This document shows positions 56,379 to 64,000 of a stretch of DNA of 64,000 nt, in pieces. The DNA lies in assembly GCF_001746295.1 (NCBI RefSeq), contig NZ_MJAH01000029.1:1-64000 (forward strand). The letters are read 5' to 3'. This DNA is from Streptomyces sp. LUP47B. GTDB lineage: Bacteria > Actinomycetota > Actinomycetes > Streptomycetales > Streptomycetaceae. The translations under genes and the position numbers were made by a program. The notes beneath the pieces are model-generated. The model was not told where the DNA came from. It made no database searches and saw only the letters and a list, made by a program, of their open reading frames with translations. Positions within the stretch are counted from its first letter, which is position 1; every line of letters begins with the position of its first letter.

Positions 56379-58820
56379 TCACCGGCCGCCGGTCAGCACC
56401 TCCGTCCGCAGGCCCGGCGCGGCGGCGATCTGCGCGGCGGTGAACCGGTCGGTGACCCACCGCCCCGCCGAGAACAGCCGTGTCTGGTCGGCGTAGTGGG
56501 GCGAGCGGGGGTTGGCGGACTGCCCGTAGGTGAGCAGGGTGGCCGCCCGTGGGCCGTGCCCGCCGGGGAAGGCCACGACCTGGATGAAGCTGGAGCCGTG
56601 GGTCACTTCGGTGTTTCCGGCCCTGGGGTCCCACACAGGGGTGATCACGTCGAGGACGCCGAGGATGTGCGGCGCCCCGTGGATGGGGATGCGTTCACCG
56701 TCGCGCGTGACGTACTGGTAGGCGCCGAGCCGCCCGTCGAGAGGGATACCGGCGGCCCGCAGCTCGGCGGCTGCGTCCCCGAACGCCCGCTGGACCTCGG
56801 CCCGTTCGTAGGTCAGTCCCCTCGGGGTGCCCACGGGGTCGGCCGGGTCGAACGGGGTGCGCCAGGGCCCGCCGGGCACCGAGGCCAGCCGGGCGACGAA
56901 GCGCGCGAAGAGCAGCGAGCCTCTGCTGTCCGCGCCGTAGGTGCCGTCCCAGGCGGCCAGCGCCGTGCAGCCGTCGGTCACGTCGACCGGTCCCCCGGCC
57001 GACGGGGCCCGCCCGTCGGGGAAGGCACGGCACATCCGGACGGAGTCCTGCCCGATGAGCGCGGCGACCTGGCTGTGGTCGCTGAACAGCGTCTGCTGCA
57101 TGGTGCGCAGCGAGAAACCCGTGCCGGACAGGGCGTCCGTGCCGGCCAGTCTCCGCTCGGTCGCCGTGATGGCCTCCCGGGTCCGGGCGGATCGCGGGGT
57201 GCCCGTGTCCCCGACCACGCGCGGGTAACCGGTCAGCGGAGAGAGGGGGTTGGCGAGCCAGGGGCTGTCGTTGGCGTTGGCGACGTAGTCGTCACGGGTC
57301 TGGGTCGGCAGTGCCGAGGGGCCGAGGATGCCGGGCTGCACAGCTCCCGGGTCGCTGCCCCAGGCGCACTCGCTGCGGGAGCCGTCGAGGATGGGGATGC
57401 CGGCGGCCGGGAAGACCTGTCGGCCCAGCGGGGTGCTGCACCGCTGCGCGAGGTCGTCGGTGACGTGCGGGACGACCTGCAGATCGGCGTAAAGCGCACG
57501 TCCGCGGCGGTCCGTGGCCACGGTGTTGATCCAGGGCAGCCCCTGGGTGCGGGTGAGAGCGCCGCGCACGCCGTCGGTGTCCTTCGCGCGGTCCAGGCCC
57601 AACCAACTGTTGAGCAGCCGCAGGTTCCCGGTGTTGGGATCGTCGAGCGAGTAGGCAGTCGTTCCCCAGGGCAGCGGCACTCCGGGACCGGCGTTGACGA
57701 CGGGCCCGTAACGGGTGGACCACAGGGTCCGTTCCACGGTTCCGGTCGTGCCGTCGTCCCCGCGCACCCGGACGGAGACCTCTTCCGAGCGCATGCGCTC
57801 GGCCTTGCCGTCGACGAGGTAACTGGTCGGATCGCCGGGTACGACGGCGACTTCATGGAGTCCGAACGTGGCGGCGGTGGCCACCGTGTGGCTCCAGGCG
57901 ACGTTCTCGTTGTGGCCTATGGCGACGACGGGCAGGCCGAGCAGGGAGGCACCGGAGACGTTCAGCTTGCCGGGGATGGTGAGCTGGCTCTGCCAGAAGC
58001 GGCGGGCGCCCTGCCAGGGGTAGTGGGGATTGCCCAACAGCACACTGCCGCCGTCGGTCGATCCGCTCTCCCCTACGCCGATCGCGTTGCTGCCGAGGCC
58101 CTGGTCCTGCCGGGTCGCCCGCAGCTCACTGATCATGCGGGCGGCGGACGGGCTCCCGGTGGTGCCGAGGATCGCGGCCGATCCCGTGGGGGGCTGCGCG
58201 CCGACGATTCCGTCGATGGCGCTGCCGCTGCCGGAGACGGTGGCGATCGCGTGCACATGACGGTAGACGTCGAGTTCGGTGATGGGCCGTACCCAGTCGG
58301 CGCCCCGGCAGGCAGGGTCGGTGATGCCGTCCGGGCCCGTCTCGCGCAGATAGCGGTTGTAGCCGGCGACGTAACCGCGGACGAGCTGGGCGACCTCGGG
58401 CTCGGGGCCGGTGGGCGGCGCGCTGCGGGCGAGCCGCCGCACCACTCCGCTCTCCTCGACGCCGCGGAAGTAGAGGTCGCTGGTGAGGCTGTCGGAGGCC
58501 GCGCCCAGAGCGGGGTTGGCGGCGGAGTCGGCACCGAGGTAGAACGAGCGTTCGCCCCGTACCGTCATGTAGGTGTCGGCGAGCAGACAGATGTTGTCCT
58601 TGGCGGCCGCAAAGCCGTAGCCCAGTCCCAGTCCGCGGTAGTCGGACGCCTGGATGTGCGGAATGCCGTACTCGGTGTAGCGGATGACCACGTCCGAGGA
58701 GCGGGTGCCCTGGTCGGCCGAGGCGGGCAGGGTGCCGGGCACGGCCGCGGCGGCAAGGGCGAGCAGGCCGACGACCGCCGTGCGGACCCGGGCCGCCAGG
58801 GGTGTTCTCGGGTAAGCCAT
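56379..58820 (-). CDS. Secreted penicillin/aculeacin acylase-type Ntn hydrolase
   Basis: An 813-aa precursor with a signal peptide (cleavage after ASA, about residue 35). The alpha-chain region holds YTEYGIPHIQASDYRGLGLG and YGFAAAKDNICLLAD. The predicted autoprocessing site is LGSNAIGVGESGS, with Ser244 becoming the N-terminal nucleophile of the beta chain, followed by LLGNPHYPWQG, the family signature. This layout matches aculeacin A acylase and related lipopeptide or acyl-homoserine-lactone acylases. In the telomycin cluster such an acylase removes a fatty-acyl chain from the exported precursor. By analogy this enzyme may deacylate the peptide outside the cell. Confidence 0.88.
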   Translation of the reverse strand: MAYPRTPLAARVRTAVVGLLALAAAAVPGTLPASADQGTRSSDVVIRYTEYGIPHIQASDYRGLGLGYGFAAAKDNICLLADTYMTVRGERSFYLGADSAANPALGAASDSLTSDLYFRGVEESGVVRRLARSAPPTGPEPEVAQLVRGYVAGYNRYLRETGPDGITDPACRGADWVRPITELDVYRHVHAIATVSGSGSAIDGIVGAQPPTGSAAILGTTGSPSAARMISELRATRQDQGLGSNAIGVGESGSTDGGSVLLGNPHYPWQGARRFWQSQLTIPGKLNVSGASLLGLPVVAIGHNENVAWSHTVATAATFGLHEVAVVPGDPTSYLVDGKAERMRSEEVSVRVRGDDGTTGTVERTLWSTRYGPVVNAGPGVPLPWGTTAYSLDDPNTGNLRLLNSWLGLDRAKDTDGVRGALTRTQGLPWINTVATDRRGRALYADLQVVPHVTDDLAQRCSTPLGRQVFPAAGIPILDGSRSECAWGSDPGAVQPGILGPSALPTQTRDDYVANANDSPWLANPLSPLTGYPRVVGDTGTPRSARTREAITATERRLAGTDALSGTGFSLRTMQQTLFSDHSQVAALIGQDSVRMCRAFPDGRAPSAGGPVDVTDGCTALAAWDGTYGADSRGSLLFARFVARLASVPGGPWRTPFDPADPVGTPRGLTYERAEVQRAFGDAAAELRAAGIPLDGRLGAYQYVTRDGERIPIHGAPHILGVLDVITPVWDPRAGNTEVTHGSSFIQVVAFPGGHGPRAATLLTYGQSANPRSPHYADQTRLFSAGRWVTDRFTAAQIAAAPGLRTEVLTGGR

Positions 58821-58845
58821 GGGCTGGGGAAACCTCTCTGGTCAC

Positions 58846-58897
58846 GCCGTGCGGTGCCGCACGGCGGCCGCGGCCGCCCGCCGTTCCCGGCGGGCGG
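58846..58897 (-). terminator. Two stem-loops between mbtH and acylase genes
   Basis: CCGCCCGCCG-ttcc-CGGCGGGCGG (58874-58897, perfect 10-bp stem) and GCCGTGCG-gtgc-CGCACGGC (58846-58865, perfect 8-bp stem). They follow the mbtH stop on the minus strand and precede the acylase gene, so they may attenuate read-through from the NRPS operon. Confidence 0.65.
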
Positions 58898-58926
58898 CAC
58901 CCGGTGACTGCTGTGGTGATCCCGTG

Positions 58927-59145
58927 TCAGGCCGCACCCTCCATCGCCGCTATCAGGCTCTTGGGGCGCATGTCGGTCCAGTTCTCGTTGATGTGGTCCA
59001 GCGCGGACTGGCGGTCGGTCTCGGCCAGTTCGACGCTCCAGCCGTTCGGCACCTCGGCGAACGCGGGCCACAGGGAGTACTGGCCCTCGTCGTTGACGAG
59101 AACGAGGTAGGTGCCGTCGTTGTCCTCGAACGGGTTGCTGCTCAT
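58927..59145 (-). CDS. MbtH-like protein
   Basis: A 72-aa MbtH-family chaperone needed by many NRPS adenylation domains. The signature is visible: NPFEDNDGTYLVLVNDEGQY, then SLWP, a conserved Trp, FAEVPNGWSVEL, and C-terminal NENWTDMRPKSL. ATG at 59145 has AGGAGG upstream. It lies about 90 bp after the NRPS gene on the same strand, the usual arrangement. Its presence supports an MbtH-dependent A domain in the cluster. Confidence 0.95.
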   Translation of the reverse strand: MSSNPFEDNDGTYLVLVNDEGQYSLWPAFAEVPNGWSVELAETDRQSALDHINENWTDMRPKSLIAAMEGAA

Positions 59146-59234
59146 CGTGGATGTCCTCCTGCTTCGGTTACTGCTTCGGTTACTGGTCGGGTGCCGTACG
59201 GCGGTGCTGCGGGCGGTGGAGCCACCGCCCGGTT

Positions 59235-62200
59235 TCACAGGGCGCCACGCAGCGCCTTTCCGATGGCGGCGAGCGCCTCGGGGTCGGAGAGCATCGCGCC
59301 GTGGGTGGCGTCGATGTCGTGGTGGTGGACGGTCCCGGCGGTCAGCGGCCGCCAGGCGTCGACGGTCATGGAGCCGCGGACCTCCTCGTCGAGCACCGCC
59401 CCGGGGGTCTCGCGCAGGGCGCCGAAGAACGTCAGGTCGCCGCTGAAGACGGCCGGTTCGAAGGTGCCCATCAGGCGGTCGTTGGCCGCGTACACCCGCA
59501 TCACGCCCTTGAGGCCACGCTCGCCCAAAGCCGCCAGGGGGTGGTTCACGCGCTCCAGATGGCGGGCGTACCGTGCCACGAGACCGTCGATGTCGTCCCG
59601 CAGCTCGTCGGGGTGGAAGGCGAAGCCGGGCAGCAGGGAGCCGGCGAGCAGCTCGTGCTCGGAGACGTCCGGTGCCGCCAGGCCCGCCACCGGCGGGTAG
59701 GCGTCGACGACGGCCAGCAGGCCGACCTCCTCGCCGAGGCGCTCCAGGCGGGTGGCGACGGCGTGCGCGGCGAGCCCGCCGAAGGACCAGCCGAGCAGCC
59801 GGTACGGACCCGAGGGCTGTACCTCGCGGATGGTCGCCACGTAGTCGTCGGCCAGTTCGGCGATCGAGGAAGGCAGCGCGTCCGGGTCGCTCAGCCCGCG
59901 GGCCTGCAGTCCGTACAGCGGCTGGTCCGGGTCCAGGTGGCTGAGCAGTCCCGCGTAGCTCCAGCTTGTGCCGGAGCCAGGGTGGATGCAGAAGAGGGGC
60001 GGTCGGCTGCCCCTTGGCCGCAGCGGCAGCAGGGGCGTGAACGGGTCTCTGGTGACGTCGGAGGCGATCTCCCGGGCCAGCCCGGCCACCGTGGGTTCCT
60101 CGAAGACACTGCGCACCGACAGGTCGACGCCGAAGGTGGCGCGGATCCGCTTCACGAGCTGGGTGGCGAGGAAGGAATGCCCGCCGAGCTGGAAGAAGTC
60201 GTCGTCCACGGCGACGCCGGCCAGCCCCAGCAACTCGGCGAAGAGCCCGCTGAGGATCTGCTCCTCGGGGGTGCGCGGCCCCTGGTCCTCGCCGCGGTCG
60301 GCGTCGGGATCGGGCAGCGCCCGCCGGTCGAGCTTCCCGTTGGGGGTGAGCGGCAACTCCGCCAGCGGGACGAAGGACGCCGGCACCATGTAGTCGGGCA
60401 GGCTCCGGCCCAGGTGGGTGCGGAGTTCGGCGGGGTCCGCCGGGGCCGCGCCCGCCGGAACCACGTACGCCACCAGGCGCCGGCCCGGCCCGTCCGTGCG
60501 GGCCACCACGGCTGCGCGAGCCACCGACGGGTGCCGGCTCAGCACCGCCTCGATCTCGCCGGGTTCCACGCGGAAGCCGCGGATCTTGACTTGCTGGTCG
60601 GCGCGGCCGGCGTACTCGAGCCGGCCGTCCCGGTTCCAGCGGACCATGTCACCGGTGCGGTACATCCGCTCCCCGGGGGCACCGAACGGGCACGCCACGA
60701 ACCGCTCGGCGCTCGCCCCTGGCCGTCCCAGGTAGCCGCGGGCCAGTCCGGCTCCGGCGATGTACAGCTCACCGGTGACACCCGGAGCGACCGGGCGCAA
60801 GGCCGCGTCGAGCACGTACGTCCGGGCGTTGGCGACAGGACCGCCGATGTCCGGGGCGGCGGCCCACTCGGCGGGGTCGGCGGGCAGCACCCGGCCCGTC
60901 ATCACATGGGTCTCGGACGGGCCGTACTGGTTGTGCAGCCGCCGTCCGGGGCGGGCGAAGAAGGTGCGCATCGTGTCGTTCGGGACGAGAGCCTCTCCCG
61001 ACTGCACGACGTCGCACAGCGCGGGCAGTTCGAGCCCGAGGTCGTCGGCAGCCCGGCAGACGGCGTCGACCACCAGGTTGGGGGCGAACAGTTCCTGTAC
61101 CGCGTGGCGGTCGAGCCAGGTGACGAGCTGCTCGGCGTTCCTGCGGGTCTCCTCGGGGCATGCGACGAGCGTCTTGCCGTACAGCAGGGCCGAGCACATC
61201 TCCTGTACGGATCCGTCGAAGCTGATCGGCGCGTACTGGGCGGTGATCTTGCCCTCCGTGCGCGGCACGACGGGATCCTGCCAGGTGACCAGGTTGAGGA
61301 TGCCCGCGGCACGCATCTGCACGGGCTTGGGCCGGCCGGTGGAGCCGGAGGTGTAGATGACGTACAGAGGGTGGTCGGGCAGCAGGGGTACGGGCCGTTC
61401 GTGCGCGGCGATGTCGGCCCCGGCACGCGAGGCGATCCGGCGGGCGACGACCGGGTCGTCGGTGATCAGAGTGGTCCGGCCCCGGTGCCGTTCGGGCAGC
61501 GCGGCGGCGACGGCGGTGTTGGTGACGACGACGTTCGGTGCGGAGTCGTCGAGCATGTACACGATGCGCTCGGCCGGGTAGGCCGGATCGACCGGTACGT
61601 AGGTGGCCCCCGCCTTGAACACCGCCCAGACGGCGGTGATCAGTTCCAGGGAGCGGGGCAGCGCCACCGCCACCCGGTCCTCGGGGCCGATCCGGCGGGC
61701 CATGAGGTCACGGGCCAGCCGGTTGGCCGCGACGTTGAGTTCGGCGTAGCTCAGCCGCCTGTCGCCATCGACCACGGCCGTCCGGTCGGGCGTACGAGCC
61801 GCCTGCTCCTCGAAGAGCCGCGGCAGGCTGCGCCAGGCCACGGGGCTGTGGGTGGCGTTCCACCCCTCCAGTACCTGCTGCCGTTCCCGCGGCCGCAACA
61901 CGTCGAGCTGCCCTATCTTGCGCGTGGGGTCGGCGGTCACGGCTTCGAGGATCCGCAGCAGCCGGTCGGCCATGCCCCGCACGGTCTCCTCGTCGAACAG
62001 ATCGGCGCTGTAGCCGACCGAGGCGGTGAGCAGCCTCGTGCCGTCCGAGCCGCGGAACTGTTCGGCGAAGGAGAAGACGAGGTCGAACTTGGCGGCGTCG
62101 ATGCCCACGGAGCGGCGGGACGCGGCCAGCCCCGGCAGGGGGACACCGGCCGCCGCGGACGCCTGGTCGTTGTTGTCGTAGGACAGCTGCACTTGATACA

Positions 62201-64000
62201 GCGGGTGGCGAGCCAGTGACCGGCTCGGGTTGAGCACCTCCACGAGCCGGTCGAAGGGCACGTCCTGGTGGGCGTAGGCGGCGAGGTCGGTCTCCCGCAC
62301 CCGGGCCAGGAGCGCGGCGAAGGCCGGGTCGCCCGAGGTGTCGGTGCGCAGCACCAGCGAGTTGACGAAGAAGCCGACCAGTTCACCGAGCGTGTCGTCG
62401 GTGCGCCCGGCGATCGGGGTGCCGATGGGGATGTCGTGGCCGGCGCCGAGGTGGCCGAGGAGGACGGCGAGCGCCGCCTGGATCACCATGAAGGGGGTGG
62501 TCCTGGTGTCGCGGGCGAGCCGTTCCAGGCCTGTGTGCAGGGCGGCCGGGACCTCGAACTCGACGGTGCCTCCGCGGTGGGTGGACACGGTGGGGCGCAG
62601 CCGGTCCGCGGGCAACGCGAGTTCCTCCGGAAGATCGGCCAAGGTGCCTGTCCAGTAGGCGAGTTGCCGGTACATCGGCGAGTCCGGGTCGTCCTCGGTG
62701 CCGAGGGCTTCGCGCTGCCAGAGCGTGTAGTCGGCATACTGCACGGGCAGCGGGGCCCACCGCGGAACACCGCCGGTGGCACGCGCGGCGTAGGCGGACG
62801 TGAGGTCCCGGACCAGCAGCGGCATGGACCAGCCGTCGCCGGCGATGTGATGCATCAGCAGGAGCAGGACGCGTTCGTCGTCCCCGCACTCGAACAGCCA
62901 GGCCCGCCAGGGCACTTCGGAGTCGAGGTCGAAACGGTGCCTGGCGGCGGCCGCGACGCGGGCGTCGAGGCCGGCTTCGGTGACCGCCTCGACCATCAGC
63001 TCGGGCCGGGCCGTGTCCCCGTCGAGGACACGCTGGTACGGGCCCTCGGCGTCCTCCGCGAAGACGGTGCGCAAGGCCTCGTGGCGCCCGGCCACATCGG
63101 CCAGCGCCGCCCGCAGCGCATCCGGGTCGAACGGCCCGGACAGGTGGAGTGCGGCCGGAATGTTGTACGTCGGGTTGGCGCCCTCCACCTTGTTGAGGAA
63201 CCACAGTCGCTGCTGGGCGTAGGACAGCGGCACGCGGCTCGGGCTCGGATCGACGCGGCGCACGCCGGGACGCGCCGAGCGCGCCGCGTGGTCGAGGTGG
63301 ACCGACAGAGCGGCGACGGTGGGCGCCTCGAACAGATCGCGGACGGACAGCTCCACGCCCAGCGCGGTACGGATACGGCCGGCGAGCCGGGTGGCGAGCA
63401 GGGAGTGCCCGCCCAGTTCGAAGAAATCGTCGTCGATGCCCGGCCGTTCGACGCCGAGTACCTCGGCGAACAGACCGCAGAGGATCTCCTCACGGGGATC
63501 GCGTGGGGCACGGCTGCCCGCGCCCGCCTCGTAGACCGGGGCGGGCAGGGCGCGCCGGTCGAGCTTGCCGTTGGCGGTCAGCGGCAGCGCGTCCAGGCTC
63601 ACGAACGCGGCCGGCACCATGTACTCCGGCAGCTCCGAGGCCGCGTGCTCCCGCAGCCCGGCCGCGTCGGCGGGCGTCTCGGACGGCACCGTGTAGGCCA
63701 CGATCCGCTGGTCCCCGGCACGGTCCTCCCGCACCGTCACCGCGCACTGGGCCACCCCCGAGTGCGCGGCGAGCACCGCCTCGATCTCTCCCAGCTCGAT
63801 CCGGAAACCGCGTACCTTCACCTGGTCGTCGGCGCGGCCCAGATACTCCAGCACGCCGTGTTCGTTCCAGCGGGCCAGGTCACCGGTGCGATAGACACGA
63901 CTGCCGACCGGGCCGTACGGGTCGGCCACGAACCGCTCCGAGGTCAGCCCCGGCCGGCCCAGATACCCCCGGGCCAGCCCCGCACCCGCCACGTACAACT
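59235..64000 (-). CDS. Nonribosomal peptide synthetase, C-terminal modules, N-terminus beyond window
   Basis: About 1588 residues are visible, entering from the right edge. Order: end of an A domain (about 1-150, with YRTGD and NGKLDRR), PCP1 (Ser199 in LGGHSL), LCL-type condensation domain (C1 SYAQQRLWFLNK, HHxxxDG at 383-389), full A domain (about 727-1230), PCP2 (Ser1275), thioesterase (about 1325-1587; GWSFGG Ser1405, Asp1432, His1566). No epimerase or methyltransferase domain in this part. My by-eye specificity residues for the full A domain are D928, G929, Q932, F971, V998, S1000, Q1024, V1032, M1033, K1222, closest to proline-type codes (DVQFIAHVVK). The TE implies release of the finished peptide, probably by macrocyclisation or hydrolysis. 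Confidence 0.93.
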   Translation of the reverse strand, partial: LYVAGAGLARGYLGRPGLTSERFVADPYGPVGSRVYRTGDLARWNEHGVLEYLGRADDQVKVRGFRIELGEIEAVLAAHSGVAQCAVTVREDRAGDQRIVAYTVPSETPADAAGLREHAASELPEYMVPAAFVSLDALPLTANGKLDRRALPAPVYEAGAGSRAPRDPREEILCGLFAEVLGVERPGIDDDFFELGGHSLLATRLAGRIRTALGVELSVRDLFEAPTVAALSVHLDHAARSARPGVRRVDPSPSRVPLSYAQQRLWFLNKVEGANPTYNIPAALHLSGPFDPDALRAALADVAGRHEALRTVFAEDAEGPYQRVLDGDTARPELMVEAVTEAGLDARVAAAARHRFDLDSEVPWRAWLFECGDDERVLLLLMHHIAGDGWSMPLLVRDLTSAYAARATGGVPRWAPLPVQYADYTLWQREALGTEDDPDSPMYRQLAYWTGTLADLPEELALPADRLRPTVSTHRGGTVEFEVPAALHTGLERLARDTRTTPFMVIQAALAVLLGHLGAGHDIPIGTPIAGRTDDTLGELVGFFVNSLVLRTDTSGDPAFAALLARVRETDLAAYAHQDVPFDRLVEVLNPSRSLARHPLYQVQLSYDNNDQASAAAGVPLPGLAASRRSVGIDAAKFDLVFSFAEQFRGSDGTRLLTASVGYSADLFDEETVRGMADRLLRILEAVTADPTRKIGQLDVLRPRERQQVLEGWNATHSPVAWRSLPRLFEEQAARTPDRTAVVDGDRRLSYAELNVAANRLARDLMARRIGPEDRVAVALPRSLELITAVWAVFKAGATYVPVDPAYPAERIVYMLDDSAPNVVVTNTAVAAALPERHRGRTTLITDDPVVARRIASRAGADIAAHERPVPLLPDHPLYVIYTSGSTGRPKPVQMRAAGILNLVTWQDPVVPRTEGKITAQYAPISFDGSVQEMCSALLYGKTLVACPEETRRNAEQLVTWLDRHAVQELFAPNLVVDAVCRAADDLGLELPALCDVVQSGEALVPNDTMRTFFARPGRRLHNQYGPSETHVMTGRVLPADPAEWAAAPDIGGPVANARTYVLDAALRPVAPGVTGELYIAGAGLARGYLGRPGASAERFVACPFGAPGERMYRTGDMVRWNRDGRLEYAGRADQQVKIRGFRVEPGEIEAVLSRHPSVARAAVVARTDGPGRRLVAYVVPAGAAPADPAELRTHLGRSLPDYMVPASFVPLAELPLTPNGKLDRRALPDPDADRGEDQGPRTPEEQILSGLFAELLGLAGVAVDDDFFQLGGHSFLATQLVKRIRATFGVDLSVRSVFEEPTVAGLAREIASDVTRDPFTPLLPLRPRGSRPPLFCIHPGSGTSWSYAGLLSHLDPDQPLYGLQARGLSDPDALPSSIAELADDYVATIREVQPSGPYRLLGWSFGGLAAHAVATRLERLGEEVGLLAVVDAYPPVAGLAAPDVSEHELLAGSLLPGFAFHPDELRDDIDGLVARYARHLERVNHPLAALGERGLKGVMRVYAANDRLMGTFEPAVFSGDLTFFGALRETPGAVLDEEVRGSMTVDAWRPLTAGTVHHHDIDATHGAMLSDPEALAAIGKALRGAL

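Noticed and set aside
56352..58907. 851-codon plus-strand frame opposite the acylase
   Set aside because: Antisense shadow; the minus strand has signal peptide, autoprocessing site and full family signatures.
1..64000. CRISPR arrays, rRNA, tRNA genes, replication origin
   Set aside because: No regularly spaced identical repeats with unique spacers, no rRNA-like blocks, no cloverleaf and no DnaA-box cluster were found on reading both strands by eye.

Overview
The window looks like a Streptomyces chromosome. It is very GC-rich, uses GTG and TTG starts freely, has many leaderless or AGGAGG-led genes, and carries the divergent third elongation factor Tu (tuf3) typical of that genus, along with typical streptomycete paralogues (a DedA protein, a Ricin-domain membrane protein, an XRE-cupin regulator, an HxlR regulator). 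No rRNA, tRNA or CRISPR array was seen.

Positions 1 to about 37.8 kb are ordinary chromosomal genes. They cover the SbcCD nuclease (sbcC runs off the left edge), a SixA-type phosphatase, YigZ, 4-hydroxybenzoate hydroxylase, an ArsR regulator with a zinc-type CDF exporter, YbaK, GalU, a thioesterase and MFS pair, Tuf3, a thiolase with a divergent HxlR regulator, UppP, apolipoprotein N-acyltransferase, uracil-DNA glycosylase, a peptide-type ABC binding lipoprotein, two FabG-like reductases and a DUF3037/HipA-like pair. Two non-coding stretches carry unusual repeats: a tandem repeat of about 112 bp (9063-9400), and a 7-bp repeat array (11825-11890) inside a second, degenerate copy of the 3' end of an EamA transporter gene. 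One small gene (25371-25869) is frameshifted.

At 37.8-38.2 kb lies a decayed tyrosine-recombinase C-terminus. To its right the content becomes accessory: an LLM flavin oxidoreductase, a NarL-type two-component system, and then an apparently uncharacterised nonribosomal peptide cluster (about 41-64 kb) that continues past the right edge. The visible assembly line ends in A(partial)-PCP-C-A-PCP-TE, and its complete A domain has a proline-like specificity signature. MbtH and a secreted aculeacin/lipopeptide-acylase-type Ntn hydrolase follow it.

The distinctive core is a plus-strand operon of three genes: a cytochrome P450, a VioB/RebD-family ferritin-like enzyme, and a fusion of a HisC-like aminotransferase with an MppJ-like arylpyruvate C-methyltransferase. 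I infer that it builds an unusual beta-methylated or coupled aromatic monomer. Two Fe(II)/2-oxoglutarate dioxygenases and a zinc alcohol dehydrogenase form a translationally coupled operon. Two paralogous macrolide-type glycosyltransferases are present; one overlaps the start of a Tat-exported glycosidase-like gene. Together with the secreted acylase, this suggests that the product is masked inside the cell and unmasked outside.

Two divergent intergenic regions (44331-44519 and 53432-53619) share a 36-bp ungapped motif on one side and a TTGACG promoter on the other. This suggests one regulatory logic for the cluster. Product identity cannot be derived from the window alone.
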